A stretch of DNA of 64,000 bases from Bretschneidera sinensis (taxonomy: Eukaryota; Streptophyta; Magnoliopsida; Brassicales; Akaniaceae): assembly GCA_023935145.1 (NCBI GenBank), contig CM043705.1, positions 52,398,084 through 52,462,083 of the forward strand. The letters are read 5' to 3'. Position 1 is the first letter of the stretch. Each line of letters begins with the position of its first letter. The notes beneath the pieces were generated by a model. That model had not been told where the DNA came from. It ran no database searches and saw only the letters and a program-made list of their open reading frames with translations. Made by a program: the position numbers and the translations under genes. This document shows positions 1 through 11,991 of this stretch, in pieces.

Positions 1-100
1 TTACAATCTTTAGATTTAAATCACACCCTTTAGATTTAAATCACACATTTTTGTTTAAATCACAACCTTTAGATTTAAAGTAATACCTTTTGGGTTTTCA
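1..100 (+). repeat. Short tandem repeat, ~20 bp unit
   Basis: Four degenerate copies of a unit close to CTTTAGATTTAAATCACA follow each other from the window edge. The array may continue to the left of the window. Confidence 0.6.
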
Positions 101-1694
101 AACAATCCTTGAATATAATTTTAAATGATTTTTTTAACAGTTAAACGGTTTCAGTTAGTAGGTTAGTTTTAAGGTTACAGTTATAGCTATGTCAAATTTT
201 GCAGTTAACCTAACTGTTGCCATCCCTAGTCTAAACCGAGAGCTGGGTTTACTTGCATCCTGCAAAAAAGACCCATAAACAACCTTACTTTTATGTTAAT
301 GTAAATTTTTTAAATTTGTATAAGATTTAGTAAAAAATCAAATCAAATTACTTATTAATTGATATTTTGATTGTTTTTAATAAGTAAAAATGCATTACTA
401 CTCTGTCTAATTGATTTGGTTATTTTTTCTTTACAAATTTAAAAAAAAAATTAAATCAACTTAAAACAATAAATAAGCTTAACAAAAGTTAAAAGTAATT
501 ACTATGTAAAAGTTAAAAGTTTAATAGTAATACAATTTAATACTATTTTTTATAAAAAAAAAACAATAAACCCATTCCACAATTAAGAAATGTATCAAAA
601 ATGGAGAAAAACACAAACACAAATATAGGCTTGGTGGCGCATAGCATGACGCGGGGTGGGTGACCCAGTTTACTAATGGGGCAGGTACAGGGAGTCCCCT
701 GCATGCTGCATCCCCTGCTCAGGTACAGGATGGGGTAGGAGTTGTCGCTGGTTATTTCTGTCGGAGTTGGTCATCGCAGTCTCATTGTAGCTGTTTCAAC
801 ACTTGACATAAAGAGACTTAAGGTAATACATCTTACTGTTAAACACAAGGAATGATTATCAACCATGTATAGACTAACCATTGACATTGTAATTAAACCA
901 TAAGATAACTCTGTCACTGGGTAGTAGCTACATACATACAATCCTAGCCAATTCAGCCACATTGAAGAGAGATAAAAGAGAGATGGATAGTATGTTGGGT
1001 ACTTTAGTTAGTGTAAATGCAGGGTAGACTTGTCTGTTCTCAATTTCATTTAATTGATTTTTATTTTATTTATGTTTGATTAATATCTGACGAGTTTGAA
1101 GGACGAAAAAATTTATTTTGAAATTAAAGAGATGCAAATGTATTTTTGACATAAACTTGGTGATACTTTTAAAATTTACTCTAAAAAATCAATTGCATCA
1201 AATTGGTAAAAGCAAAAGAACAATTGCTCTAAATGGAATGGACCTTTCTTCAAAAGTAAAGGATTGGACCTAAACTTGCATTTACAAAATAAGTTGGGTC
1301 ATATGCAAAAATAGAAAGTTAATCTCATGGTTCAAAAAAGATTTAAGTCAAAATCCAACTATAGTTATTATAACTGGATTGGACCCATTTGATTTTGAAT
1401 CAAAAGTTAAATCGGTTTGATTTTAAAAAAAATCAAAAAAAAGATTGAACCGATCTGAACTGATGGGTCTATTCAAACCGTGCGAACCGGTCAATTCTGA
1501 CCGAAGCCGCGGTTTTTCACAAAACTTGTTAAATCTCATGTCAGTCCAATTTTGTTTTGCTACTTACCAGGTTTGACCTGAAGGTTAATTGTATTAATTT
1601 TGAGAAACCGTAAAATATGTTGCCAAATATGAAACACACGATGTTTCTCTCTCTATCTCTAGTTTGGGGTTAATTTTTTTGTTTTTCTACCTTT

Positions 1695-1856
1695 GAATAA
1701 TATAATAATAATAATTATTATTATTATAATGATAAAATATTATTATTATTATAAAATAATTATAATAAAAAATATAATAACATTTATAATAATAATAATA
1801 TTTATTATTATTATTATTATTGATAATAATTATAATAAAAGTTTTAATAATAATAA
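1695..1856. repeat. TAA/TTA microsatellite block
   Basis: About 160 bp composed almost only of AAT/ATT trinucleotides that switch strand several times, giving self-complementary stretches. Simple sequence; no function is implied. Confidence 0.8.
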
Positions 1857-2686
1857 TTAAACTTTAGGATATGAAGAAACTAAAGATTATTACGGATGAT
1901 GAATAATGCTGAGCTATTTTGATACTTATTAAACTTTTGTTTTACTTTAATCTCGATCTAATAATTTTATGAACCCAACATAAGATTGAATTTTTAGTTT
2001 TTTAATTATTTTTTTATCTCATCTCGTGTTAATTTAATTATATTTCATTATAATCTTATCGTGAAGCAAACGGATCCATAATCCCTACTCACCAATATCA
2101 TCTCATGATAAGATATGAGCTAAATCCATGTCATAGTAATTCATACAGTAACTGCTTTAAGGTCTTAGGGTTTGCATGCTGGGTTGCTTTTGGTGCGGCC
2201 CAGCAAGTTGGGCTCTCTTTGTGCCTCAGTTTATTAATTTTCCTTTATTTTTTTTAAAATAAAAATACAAATAGGTTTTTTATATGATTTAGGAGGCTTG
2301 CAAACTAGTGCAATTATTAATTATCTTTGATTTATTTTTGATAATAATTATATTTGAAAATTGATTTACAATAAGCTTTTTTAAACACATAATTTTATAG
2401 ATCTTATTATCTTTACAAGTACTTAGTATATAATAAACATGACTATAATTATAATATTTTTTTAATTATTTTTATGAACCAATGGTTCGACCATTGACTC
2501 GTTGATTGAATTAGTGAACCAATGACATATTACCTCGACCAATTCGATATCCGATCCGGTTTGATATCTGGTTCAATTAGATATCTTGTTCAGTTCTAAT
2601 AACTACGAATCCAATTACTTATCCATGCTTTATCTCGATCTTATTCAAACCCAAAATATAAAATGCTAATGTATTTAATTTATTTA

Positions 2687-3370
2687 GGTTAAATGTCAAC
2701 ATTGGTCTTTCTAGTTTGAATTTTTTATTATATTGGTCTTTAAAGTTTTAATTTGATCAAATAAATCTTCAAAGTTTCAATTTGATCTAATTAAATCCTT
2801 ATTTTATTCTTTTTTAGATTCGTTAATTTTCACTACTTAGGATGATCACTTTAACTGATTTGCTTAGCCACTTTACCAAAATACAACAAAATTCTCTCGA
2901 TTAAGATTCACGTGACAATCACATAGAATTTTGTATAACTAACAATTGTAAACTTATAAATTATAATTCATAATTTTCTTTTTCCAACATTAAAACTGAA
3001 CCCAAATGTTATAAGCAAAACTTTGCATAACCAGTCAAAAAAATTAGAAAAAGTAACAACATTGAACTATGTGGTTTTCTATGTTCAAATTGTTTCAGGG
3101 AAGTGTTCTTTCTTCTTTGTTCAAATTGTTTTTCTATTAACAATGACTAAACAATTGTTTTTTTGTCAAATTCTTCTAAACATAAACAGGAGAATTCTTT
3201 TTGCATTTTAGTCAAATGGCTAAACAATTCAATTTAAGTGGTAAAAACTAACAGAGTTAAGAGGGAGTAAACATAAAGACTTAATTGGACCAATTTAAAG
3301 ATCAAATTAAAACCTTGAAAACCAATTTAATCAAATACCAAACTATAGAGATTAATGATGTAATTTAACC
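2687..3370. mobile_element. Non-autonomous MULE-type element (foldback/MITE)
   Basis: The left end reads GGTTAAATGTCAACATTGGT and the right end, on the other strand, begins GGTTAAATTACATCATTAAT. The two arms stay similar for roughly 150 bp, through a shared TTTTAATTTGATC block. The flanking nonamers atttattta (2678-2686) and attttttta (3371-3379) match at 8 of 9 positions, as expected for the 9 bp target duplication of Mutator-like elements. The roughly 350 bp interior has only short AT-rich frames and no transposase, so the element would need a transposase from elsewhere. AT-rich flanks make the TSD weaker than it looks. Confidence 0.7.
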
Positions 3371-4100
3371 ATTTTTTTATAAGTTAAACTATGGGCTCAT
3401 AAATTTTTTTTTGATGAACTATGGACTCATTATTAAAAGTGTATTGATATTTTGGGTTATTATCAACTCACACTCTTACATTTTGTATTGTATTTCACTG
3501 TCCTATTTATTTTTTAAAAACGATCAATTTACTCTTTACATTTTAGGTATGTGTATAATAAACCATTATGATGATAATTACAGTGAAATTGATCACTATG
3601 CACACAAAAATCTTGACCAAAATTGTTACCAGCCCATACAAAAATCTTAACTATTAATAATTAAGATTTGTGTATGCATCAGTATCAATTTCCTGATAAT
3701 TATCACCAATATAGTTTATTAAACACATGTTTAAAATAGGTAAATTGATCATTTTTAAAATGCAAGAGAGACATTAAAACACGAGTTAAAAATATGAAAA
3801 TGCTTAATGATAAAAACGTTGATATTTCACAAGTTGAATATCTTTAATTACTTTTAAGGTAAAATATTTTCAAATCTTAAACATTATTCTTTAAAAGGGT
3901 ATTTTCAAATGTTAAAACATTGAATCACCATATATCCATGGTGTCCCGGTGACGCCCTAAAACTACCTCTATTTGTTATATTATTATTGACGCATGTGAA
4001 TTTCTGCAGGCTTACAATTATTTTCCACAAGAAAAACAAATTTCAGATGAAAAAAAGAGAAGAAAATATTTTAGAAAAGGCAAAGAACCCAACGGTCTAA
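3371..4100. other. Intergenic, upstream of the SNAP gene
   Basis: No gene recognised. The last few hundred bases before about 4100 must contain the promoter of the SNAP25-like gene, but no TATA box stands out from the AT-rich background. Confidence 0.4.
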
Positions 4101-4109
4101 ATCAAGTTT

Positions 4110-5069
4110 ATCTTTCCAATTTCGAATTTCATTTTGCACAAACCCAACCATTTCGTGGTGTCTTTGGGTTTATGTGTAAAACTTCTCTTCAAGTTTGGCC
4201 AAATCCAGGATTTCCTCTTATTCTCTCACAGGAATTTAAGGTACCCGTCTGTTTAACTCGTATTTTAGTTTCCCTTTTGATTCTGTTTCCGTTTCTTAAT
4301 CATAATTGCCGATTTCTGCATGTTGAATACAACCCTTAGATTTCGTTACTGATGTTATTTCGTAACCAATATGATATTTTAAATGCAAGGATAGTAATTT
4401 TTATTCTTTTGGATGTTGTATTATTTTTCTTGATTTGTTTTGGTTGCAAGGAAAAGTTTGAGAAAGAAGAGGTTTTAAAATTACGAATTTTAGATCCTCG
4501 ATTAATTTGAAGCCTCAATTGAGCCAAATCGTTGCAGTACTGGGTATGATTGAATTGTTGAGTTCTTATTATTATGATGCCAATAACGTGAATAATAGAT
4601 CCAAATTTTGATTTGCTTTTATTTTCTTACAATTATCCGACAACCCAACGGGACATTTTTGGAAATTTTGGTACACCTATATGCTTCAAGATGTTGTGTT
4701 AGGTCGTTTCTAAATCTGTATTGCAGCTGTTTCTATTTGCTAGTAGCAGTATTAATTTCTCATGGTTTTACTTCAAAAGGATTATTGTGCCTTAGAGTTT
4801 CTTGTTCACATTGTTTTGTCTTTGTATGCTATAGCCATGTTTTCTTGGAAGAATGGATAAGAAAAAATTTAAATTCAATAGTCCATACTACTTTATGTAT
4901 GATTAACTTCTTGAGTTTGTCAATAACTGGTCTGTTTCTGGAAATTAAACATTTGATCTTAGAAGTTAGGTAAGCTCCAGTGTGACACTGTCAGTTCCTT
5001 CTCGGTTTTTGGCCTTCCAAACAATTTTTTTTTTGTAGTTGCTAAACACAATCCTTTATTGTTTTCAAA
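4110..5069 (+). other. Probable 5'UTR exon and 5'UTR intron of the SNAP gene
   Basis: A less AT-rich, pyrimidine-rich stretch ends at 4240 with aattTAAG followed by GTACCC (donor at 4241). A T-rich tract ending TTTTGTAG gives an acceptor at 5038, 31 bases before the ATG at 5070. This defines a candidate intron 4241-5038 inside the leader, a common arrangement in plant SNAREs. The 121-codon frame at 4608-4973 lies wholly inside this intron and resembles nothing. The transcription start is not determined. Confidence 0.5.
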
Positions 5070-7865
5070 ATGTTTGGGTTTATGAAATCATCCGGTAATA
5101 AAATTCCCAAGCAGAAGTCAGTAGACCTATCAAACCCTTTTGATTCGGACTCTGAATCCGATAACAAGGGAACTCTGAACCCTGCAAGACGTACTGCTTC
5201 TGGGCCTGTTCTCGTAATCCCAGATTTTAACAACACTTTTGATGATGATAATCGTGGAAGAGGGACTTCTTCTTCATCATCGTCAGCAGGAGGCAGAGAT
5301 AGATACAAGACTGATTTCTGTGATTCAGTAGGACTACAGAACCAGAGTGTTCAAGAGCTGGAGAATTATGTTGTGTACAAGTCTGAGGAGACAACTAAGA
5401 GTGTTAAAAACTGCCTGATGATTGCTGAGGACATCAGACAGGACATGTTGCATCAGCAGGGTGAGCAAATCACAAGGACCCACATGATGGCTGGTGACAT
5501 GGATAAGGATTTGAGTAAGGTAAGCTCATTGTTTCTCCTGTGAACTTGGTTTTCTTTCTATTGTCTACAGAAAATCATAAATCATTGGGAATTTGATTGT
5601 TGTTCTGGGGAAGAATGGTGAAATGATAACATATTCACTATTTATCGATAAGATGTTAATCTTGGCGGGTTCTGCCTTTTGAAAATAATATATAATATAA
5701 TTTGGGTACCTGGAGTCATGAGATCTCTTATCAAAAAGAGAAGTATATCTGAAATCTATGTGCTTTAACAACTGCCTGAGGATTGCTGAGGACATCAGAC
5801 AGGATGCTACAAAGACCCTTGACATGTTACATCAGCAGGGTGAGCAAATCACAAGGACCCACATGATGGCTGCTGACATGGATAAGGATTTGAGTAAGGT
5901 AGGCTCATTGTTTCTCCTGTAAACTTGGTTTTCTTTCTATTGTCTACAGAAAATCATAAATCATTGGGAATTTGTTTGTTGTTCTGGGGAAGAATGGTGA
6001 AATGATAACATATTCACTATTTATCGATAAGATGTTAATCTTGGCGGGTTTTGGTTTTTGAAAATAATATATAATATAATTTGGGTACCTAAAGTCATGA
6101 GATCTCTTATCAAAAAGAGAAGTATATCTGAAATCTATGTGCTTTAGGATTTTGTTTAATGCATTGATCGAAGGATTATACTTTAAATTCATTTATTAAA
6201 ATTTATTTATATTCAATGTAGATGAAGTTAACATATGTCCAGGATTGGCTCAAATAGGCTTCGTATGAGTTAGACATACACTCATTCAACAGGAAGCTAG
6301 TCATAACCACATATCTGAATGCTGGATCAATTGGTGATGCGAGAGAACTCATGGCATACGAGGCAAAGTTAAATAGAATTAATCAATTTTGGCATATTGT
6401 AGTTATTGTTTTTTTAAATATATTTTTGACTCATTATTTATGTATAATGGGAACAGATTGGCATATCTAGATGCAATCGGATAACCAGAAAGAATCATCC
6501 TTTTGTAATTCTCCTTGTGATTAGTAAATTATGTCTTATTCTTACCAAGCAGTGGGTTATTATCAAGTAATGTGTCTCTTTGTCTTAGAAACTTTCTTCT
6601 TAGTAAATTCTATTGTTTCTTGTTCCCTCTCTCCCCTTTTCCTTTTTTAAAAATGGGTTTTATTACTGATGGGAGACATCTTAATATCAGGGTGAGAAGC
6701 TCCTAAATGGTCTTGGTGGCATGTTCTCTAGGCCTTGGAAGCCGAAGAAGACCCGAGCAATTACAGGGCCTATGATCACATCAGGTTCTTTTTCTTATGT
6801 TTTCTTTCCCTAATATACTGTAGGTGGCTTGTTTCACCATTTTATTCTTTCTATTTATTTATCTTTTATGTTAATATGTGCACTTGGACTGATGTATCAA
6901 AATATTTGCAAACTTATTTTGGTTTGGACCTGAGTAATCATGTTCACATTGATGTACTTGCTATTTTAACGTTTGATAAGGTACTTACTGTTTTAACTTG
7001 GCAGATAATTCATCCAACAAAAGTGAAATTCACTCGAAGCATAGGGAAAAGTTGGGTTTAGCTCCTGCACCTAAAGGACGCTCAGCCAGTCAAACATCTC
7101 CTCCTGAACCGACTAATGCCTTGCAGAAAGTGGAGGTTCGTGTTTGTTGATTGGTTATACACAAATACACAAATATAGAACTATTTACTATTTAGATTAA
7201 TATTTGTCCATTTATCAACACCAGGTAGAAAAGACCAAGCAAGACAATGCACTTTCAGATCTAAGTGATATTTTGGGTGATTTGAAGGGTATGGCTGTTG
7301 ACATGGGATCTGAAATTGACAGGTCAGTTCTGTTTTCTTATTATTATATTATATGCAAATCTAGTAAATATTTGGCTTGATATTGGTAATTTACTACATA
7401 TTTGGCCTTTAAATTTAAATTGAATTTTCTTATAAAAATAATTGAAAATTTTAACCCTTTGTTCAGTTAATTTCTTCAAAATGTCTTTGCTAAATGCTCA
7501 ACACTCCCCTTTGGAAGTGAACCTTTTGTTGACTGAAGCAATAGGGCCCTTATTTTGCAGAATACTTGAACAAAATGTTGTTTAAATTATGCTTGGATTT
7601 CTATGAACTCTTTCAACTTTTCTCTCCAATAAAGTTTTTCATTATAAAAACTGAACGCAATACTTTAGCAGAGTAGTAAATCTATCTTTTCAATTTTTAG
7701 TCTCTTCAATACTTTTCTTAATCACTTGTATTTGTTCTCTCATATCTATAATATGGGAAATGCAGGTAAAACAACGCTCTTGATCATCTTCATGATGATG
7801 TGGATGAGCTGAACTCTCGAGTGAAAGGTGCCAATCAACGGACACGCAAATTGCTTGGAAAGTGA
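5070..7865 (+). CDS. SNAP25-family Qb+Qc SNARE (SNAP33-like), disrupted; possible pseudogene
   Basis: Related to plant SNAP33/SNAP30: peripheral plasma-membrane SNAREs that supply the Qb and Qc helices to syntaxins such as KNOLLE and PEN1 in cell-plate formation and defence secretion. Predicted coding exons are 5070-5519, 6691-6784, 7005-7135, 7225-7322 and 7766-7865, all GT-AG and phase-consistent. The N-terminus MFGFMKS, the NPFDSDSES segment, the Qb motif (SVQELENYVVYKSEETTKSV) and the linker RPWKPKKTR are family hallmarks. Two lesions are visible. The Qb helix lacks six residues between AEDIRQ and DMLHQQ relative to the second exon copy at 5770-5898. The last exon opens with an in-frame TAA (7767-7769) where the Qc helix should have its central glutamine. 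Translation would give 258 aa instead of about 290, losing half of the Qc helix (31 codons after the stop remain readable to TGA at 7863). The lesions suggest a non-functional copy, unless the transcript is edited or spliced differently. Confidence 0.8.
5409..6148 (+). repeat. Tandem duplication of the exon 1 end plus start of intron 1
   Basis: Copy 1 (about 5409-5769) and copy 2 (about 5770-6148) share the 3' part of coding exon 1, its splice donor and about 240 bp of intron, with only a handful of mismatches. Copy 2 retains 18 bp (encoding about six residues of the Qb helix) that copy 1 has lost. Copy 2 has a GTAGGC donor, but no convincing acceptor precedes its exon part. It is therefore probably spliced out within intron 1 (5520-6690). 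Confidence 0.85.
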
Positions 7866-9031
7866 AAGACTTATAACCAAGAACTTCTTAACGTAGCCAA
7901 TTTATTTGTTGTAATGGCTTTGCCTTTTCTCTTCTTGCTTCTTATTACCCCCTCCCTTTGGTTGAATATTGTCACCATTGACATCTGTTATTCTTAGTCA
8001 CATTTGTATGCATGAAATAATATGAGGTTGTTTTCCTCACGATATCCTTTGATCTAGCATCTCTCCATTTTTTCTTCTTTTGGATAAATTAACAGCATTG
8101 GAATTATTTTCCCGGAGCCATTTGAACAAGCGAACTATATTTTTATCAAGAGAAATTTGAGTAAGCAAATGATGAATTCATCTAATGAAAATAATACACG
8201 CTTTTCTTTTCCCTACGTACTCTGCAGCCAAAAACATTGTTTTAAGCCCTCGCTTTTTAGCCCTGGCGTTTAGGAATGTGCCGAAGTCACAAGCTCTGAT
8301 CTCTTGAAGTTCTGGTAGAGACAATAAAATTACTCTTACCCAGCTCTCAACCCAGCTCTCAACTTCTCAACGTTTCAATTGATAATTATGCTTGAATTTT
8401 TATGTTTTTAGCTCTTAATTGGCTTTGCTACAAAATCTGAGCAGGTAAGATCATAGAGAATTCTGTCTTGTTTTGATTAGACATTCAAGTGATAACATAG
8501 AGAACTCTGTTCATTCTTTTTGGAAATGGCTTCTGGACTCTTGATGTTTCCCAGAGAGTGGATAAGAGAGTTGTATTCATAATTTTTTGGCTAAACCAGC
8601 TTTGAAAGATATGATATCATGACACGCTCATTGGCATTCAAGCAGAACCATGACAACTATGGAAATCTGGCACTTAATGCTCAAAAGACAGATTTTTACT
8701 AGTATAACAATATACACATAAGTCTCACTATATTGTAATATCAAATACAAGTGCAATTTGACGAACAACAACTACAAATTCCAGAAAGATGGCACATTTC
8801 ATAGAATGCTTTGATTCACAATGTATGTTGAAAATCGTTTATTTACAAAGACTTCAAAGCATTTAAGAAAAGGCCATACCAATTTATTTCAGCTTCTTAG
8901 CCTGCTCTGATGGTGGGGAAGCATCATTTCATAATATCAGACCTTGATGCCTCATCACAAACAGGTTTGAAATTGTGAAGTAATAGATTCCGCACTTCTA
9001 GCTAGTCAATACTATTCAACATGATATGGAC
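7866..9031. other. Intergenic between convergent SNAP and PAP genes
   Basis: Holds the 3'UTRs of both genes. The SNAP side has AATAATATGA near 8015 as a possible poly(A) signal; the PAP 3'UTR presumably extends leftwards from 9031. No other coding signal was recognised. Confidence 0.5.
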
Positions 9032-11672
9032 TCAAATCTCCTCATTCTTCACGGGAGTCCAGCGCGTACCTGAGGCTGAGGCAGATTCTTTCTTGGCACG
9101 AGAAACAAACCCAAGAACATAGCCCATGAATGCTCCAAGCACCAACACACTTGCTCCCTTGACATACCATGAAAGTGTAGACTCCACCATACCACCACTG
9201 GCTTCAACACCCATGCTAGCACCGCTACCACCATTAAGAACTTGCCCAGATGCCAAAATCTCAACCATATCATGCACCTCCCCGTCATGGTTTCCTACAT
9301 AAGAAAGCGTAAGCTTTTCCTTTGTAGCAACCAACCTAGTGTATCCAAATTCACCCCCACGGTACATAGACCACTTAGGTTGTGGGAAGACTGGAACATC
9401 CGGGTGGTTTGGTCTAGGTTTCCAAATTGGTTGCCAGTCCTGTCCGGCCATCCCAATCACAACATGAACTGGATATGCCTTCCATTCCTCCCCATTCAGG
9501 CCCATGCTTCCACAGGTGAAGTTGTTCAGTGGACAAAACCTCTCATATCTGTGGACATGACCCCACAATGCAAGGGTCACATTATTTTTTACGAACAAAG
9601 GTTCCAAGTGCTCATGCATTCTCTCGCTCAATGGGACATCTCTTACTTCGTTGCTTGTAGTGTACATTGGTCTGTGTCCCTGGACTACAACAAAAGGGGT
9701 CTTGCTACGATTGACTGACTCTAGATCATGCTTTATGAAGTTATATTGGTTGCTCCCGCGAAGGAAATTGGTCTCGGTTGACATGTACACAAAATGCACA
9801 ACCCCGATATCAAATGAGTAGTAAAGATTTCGAGTTGCTGGAGCAGAGGTTCCAGTTAGTTCTGAAGAGTTGCCAGGCATATTAAATCTATGGCTGTAGG
9901 GTACCCCACATTCACCACCACCATCTTTTCCATAAATTGGATATGACCACTCAGGTCTCCAAGGCTGTGAAGGCCAATTATACTCGTGATTACCAATGCA
10001 CACGTGGTATGGTACCTTGGATGCAACAGGTTCGACCTGAGTGAAAAATTCATCCCACAACCACGAGTAGCCTCGTGCATAGCTGATATCTCCAATATGC
10101 GAAACAAAAGCAGGCTTGTCACCTAGAGCTTCAATGTCACGTAGGATCCACTTTATGGTTGATATACTTTCATCTTGAGTACGTACAAAAGTTGAGTATG
10201 GTGTAGAACATCCCATGTCTCCAAACATGAAAGCTATTGTTTCATTCAATTCTCCATTTCGTGACATGAAGCTGTAAGTTGCGCTCCAACCTTTAGAGTC
10301 ACTCCCAACCTGTCATAAATAACATGGTCAGTCCTACTCAAATGGCGGACAAGAGAGCCAATTTGAGTAAACAACAATACATCTTGCTCTAGTGAATTTA
10401 GTGCGTTCTGGCTCCTGTGCGTTCAAGGTAAAAGTTACAACTTCCTAATCCTTTTACGAGCCTATGAGAATCTGATAAGATTCAGATTGTGTTGCCTGCA
10501 AAATCTTTTAGCCGGAAAATTCAATCTATTTAAAAAAAAATTCATAATTGACCAATAACAGTTGCCTATTATTTCACTGGTAGTATAACTATGAGCAAGT
10601 TTCTTACTAAACAAAGCAATTTAAACCAGAAAAGTGAGTATGAAACAGATTGCATAGTATTTACTAAACCACAGTAAAATGTAATGTAACCACAGGTCAG
10701 GGAAAATGAGACAAACAAAATGACTACCAAATTATAATCAACTAAATAATACTAAAGCAAATCAGCTGATCAAGAAGAATGAGTACTCCATATATGTTGT
10801 ACTTTATTGCAATGATCAAGCTTCTTACGAAGAAACTAAAACAAGCCACCAACCGAATCAAATACTATCAATTGCTGATAATCAGTAAACAAGAACAAAT
10901 AAACCAAATATAGCTGTCTGATAATAAAATACTGTAACAAGAATGATCATCAATAAAACAAGACAAAAAATCAATTTCCCAAATCAGTTACCTGATAATA
11001 ATACCTTGCGCCTCCTTTCAAATTCTTCATGACTCCATCAAAAATCCACCCAGGATCCCTCCACCCGAGACTAGAGTTAGCCGGGGAATCGCACATGTGC
11101 TCCGTCTCGTACCTCCCCGCATGTGCAACCGCCACGTCAGCCCACTCCCCATCCCTTTCCCCGTATCTCACGTACCTCTCCTCTCCATCTCCGGCCACGA
11201 ACATGACCCGCATCTCGTCCTCCGAATCCGTATACGCCAGGTGGACCTGCTGCGGCCTGCGACCCGACCCAAAACCCAACTCCTCCGATTGGGCCAGCAA
11301 GTGGCGCGTCCCGGGCAGAGGGTTTTGGTCATGGTCCTTATGCTTGGGGTTGATCTCGGACTCGGTCCAGCGGAAGATCCGGAAAGAGTAGTTAGATCGG
11401 AGGTTGGTGACGGGCAGGGAAATGGAGCCCGACCCGGATTTCCATGAGGGGGAAGAGGAAAGGAACTTGTAGCCGATGAAATGGTCGTGGGGTGATTCGG
11501 GGGGCGAGTAGATGCCGAGCCAGTCAAGTTGAGAGGGCGAGTCGATGCCGGACCATTGGATGAGGACTGAATCGCCTGACTTGTTGAGGGTTTTGGGGGA
11601 TAAAGAGATGGTTACTTTGGATTGGACTGGTGAGGTGAGGAGGGAAACGAGGGAGAAGAAGAGGAGGATCAT
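9032..11672 (-). CDS. Purple acid phosphatase, PAP2/PAP9 type, C-terminal membrane anchor
   Basis: Two exons, 11672-10992 and 10309-9032, separated by a 682 bp GT-AG intron in phase 0, give a 652 aa protein, the usual size for the Arabidopsis PAP2/PAP9 subgroup. Order: hydrophobic N-terminus ([14 protein letters not shown]), a fibronectin-like N-terminal domain with [20 protein letters not shown], then the metallophosphatase domain. All five metal-ligand blocks are present: [24 protein letters not shown] and GHVHRYER. Near the C-terminus is a hydrophobic segment (about [15 protein letters not shown]) followed by RAKKES and RWTPVKNEE. In Arabidopsis PAP2 this tail anchors the protein on chloroplast and mitochondrial outer membranes, so the same location is inferred here. 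Expected chemistry is dinuclear-metal phosphomonoester hydrolysis. No disruption was seen. The start is the only ATG in front of the hydrophobic segment. Confidence 0.93.
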
Positions 11673-11991
11673 GGTGGGAGTCTGGCCGAGAGAGAGGTCA
11701 ATGGTGATGGTTGTTGGTCGCCTTGTTGGTCAAGTACTCGAAGTTTGGCTGCGCTATTTGGTTTTTTAGTGCGAAGGTGTGGCTATGTACTGAGCATATC
11801 CTTATGAAATATACTAATATTACATGCAATTTCGGATTTGTTTTCAATTTTTCGTGATCAAAAGTCAAAACAATCACCAATGAAATCATGTTAAAAATAC
11901 AATATATATATTAAATAAAAAAATGGACGTTATTAAATTTTTTTATAAAATTATTTATAAACTTTCTAAAAACAATTATACAAATATGCTA
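11673..11991 (-). promoter_or_regulatory. PAP 5'UTR and upstream region
   Basis: Directly upstream of the PAP start codon (minus strand). A GC-richer leader of about 90 bp passes abruptly into AT-rich DNA near 11770. The CACTA element begins 320 bp from the ATG, so it lies in the proximal promoter. No specific element can be assigned with confidence. Confidence 0.4.

Larger units (their letters stand above)
1..2686. other. AT-rich intergenic DNA, no gene recognised
   Basis: No open frame longer than about 60 codons and no recognisable protein motif on either strand. It holds homopolymer and TAA/TTA tracts and patches of GAACCGGT-like sequence (about 1440-1510 and 2480-2580) that look transposon-derived but have no definable ends. 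Confidence 0.6.

Noticed and set aside
1380..2600. Possible transposon bounded by GAACCGGT-type patches
   Set aside because: The patches are loosely inverted, but no sharp ends or target duplication could be found.
4608..4973. 121-codon plus-strand frame rich in Cys, Leu and Phe
   Set aside because: It lies inside the probable 5'UTR intron of the SNAP gene, is low-complexity hydrophobic and resembles no family.
5565..6192. Two similar minus-strand frames of 86 and 82 codons
   Set aside because: They look paralogous only because the underlying intron DNA is tandemly duplicated; they are antisense to the SNAP gene.
9049..11769. Several 70-160 codon frames antisense to or shifted from PAP
   Set aside because: Shadows of the high-quality PAP exons; none has independent support.
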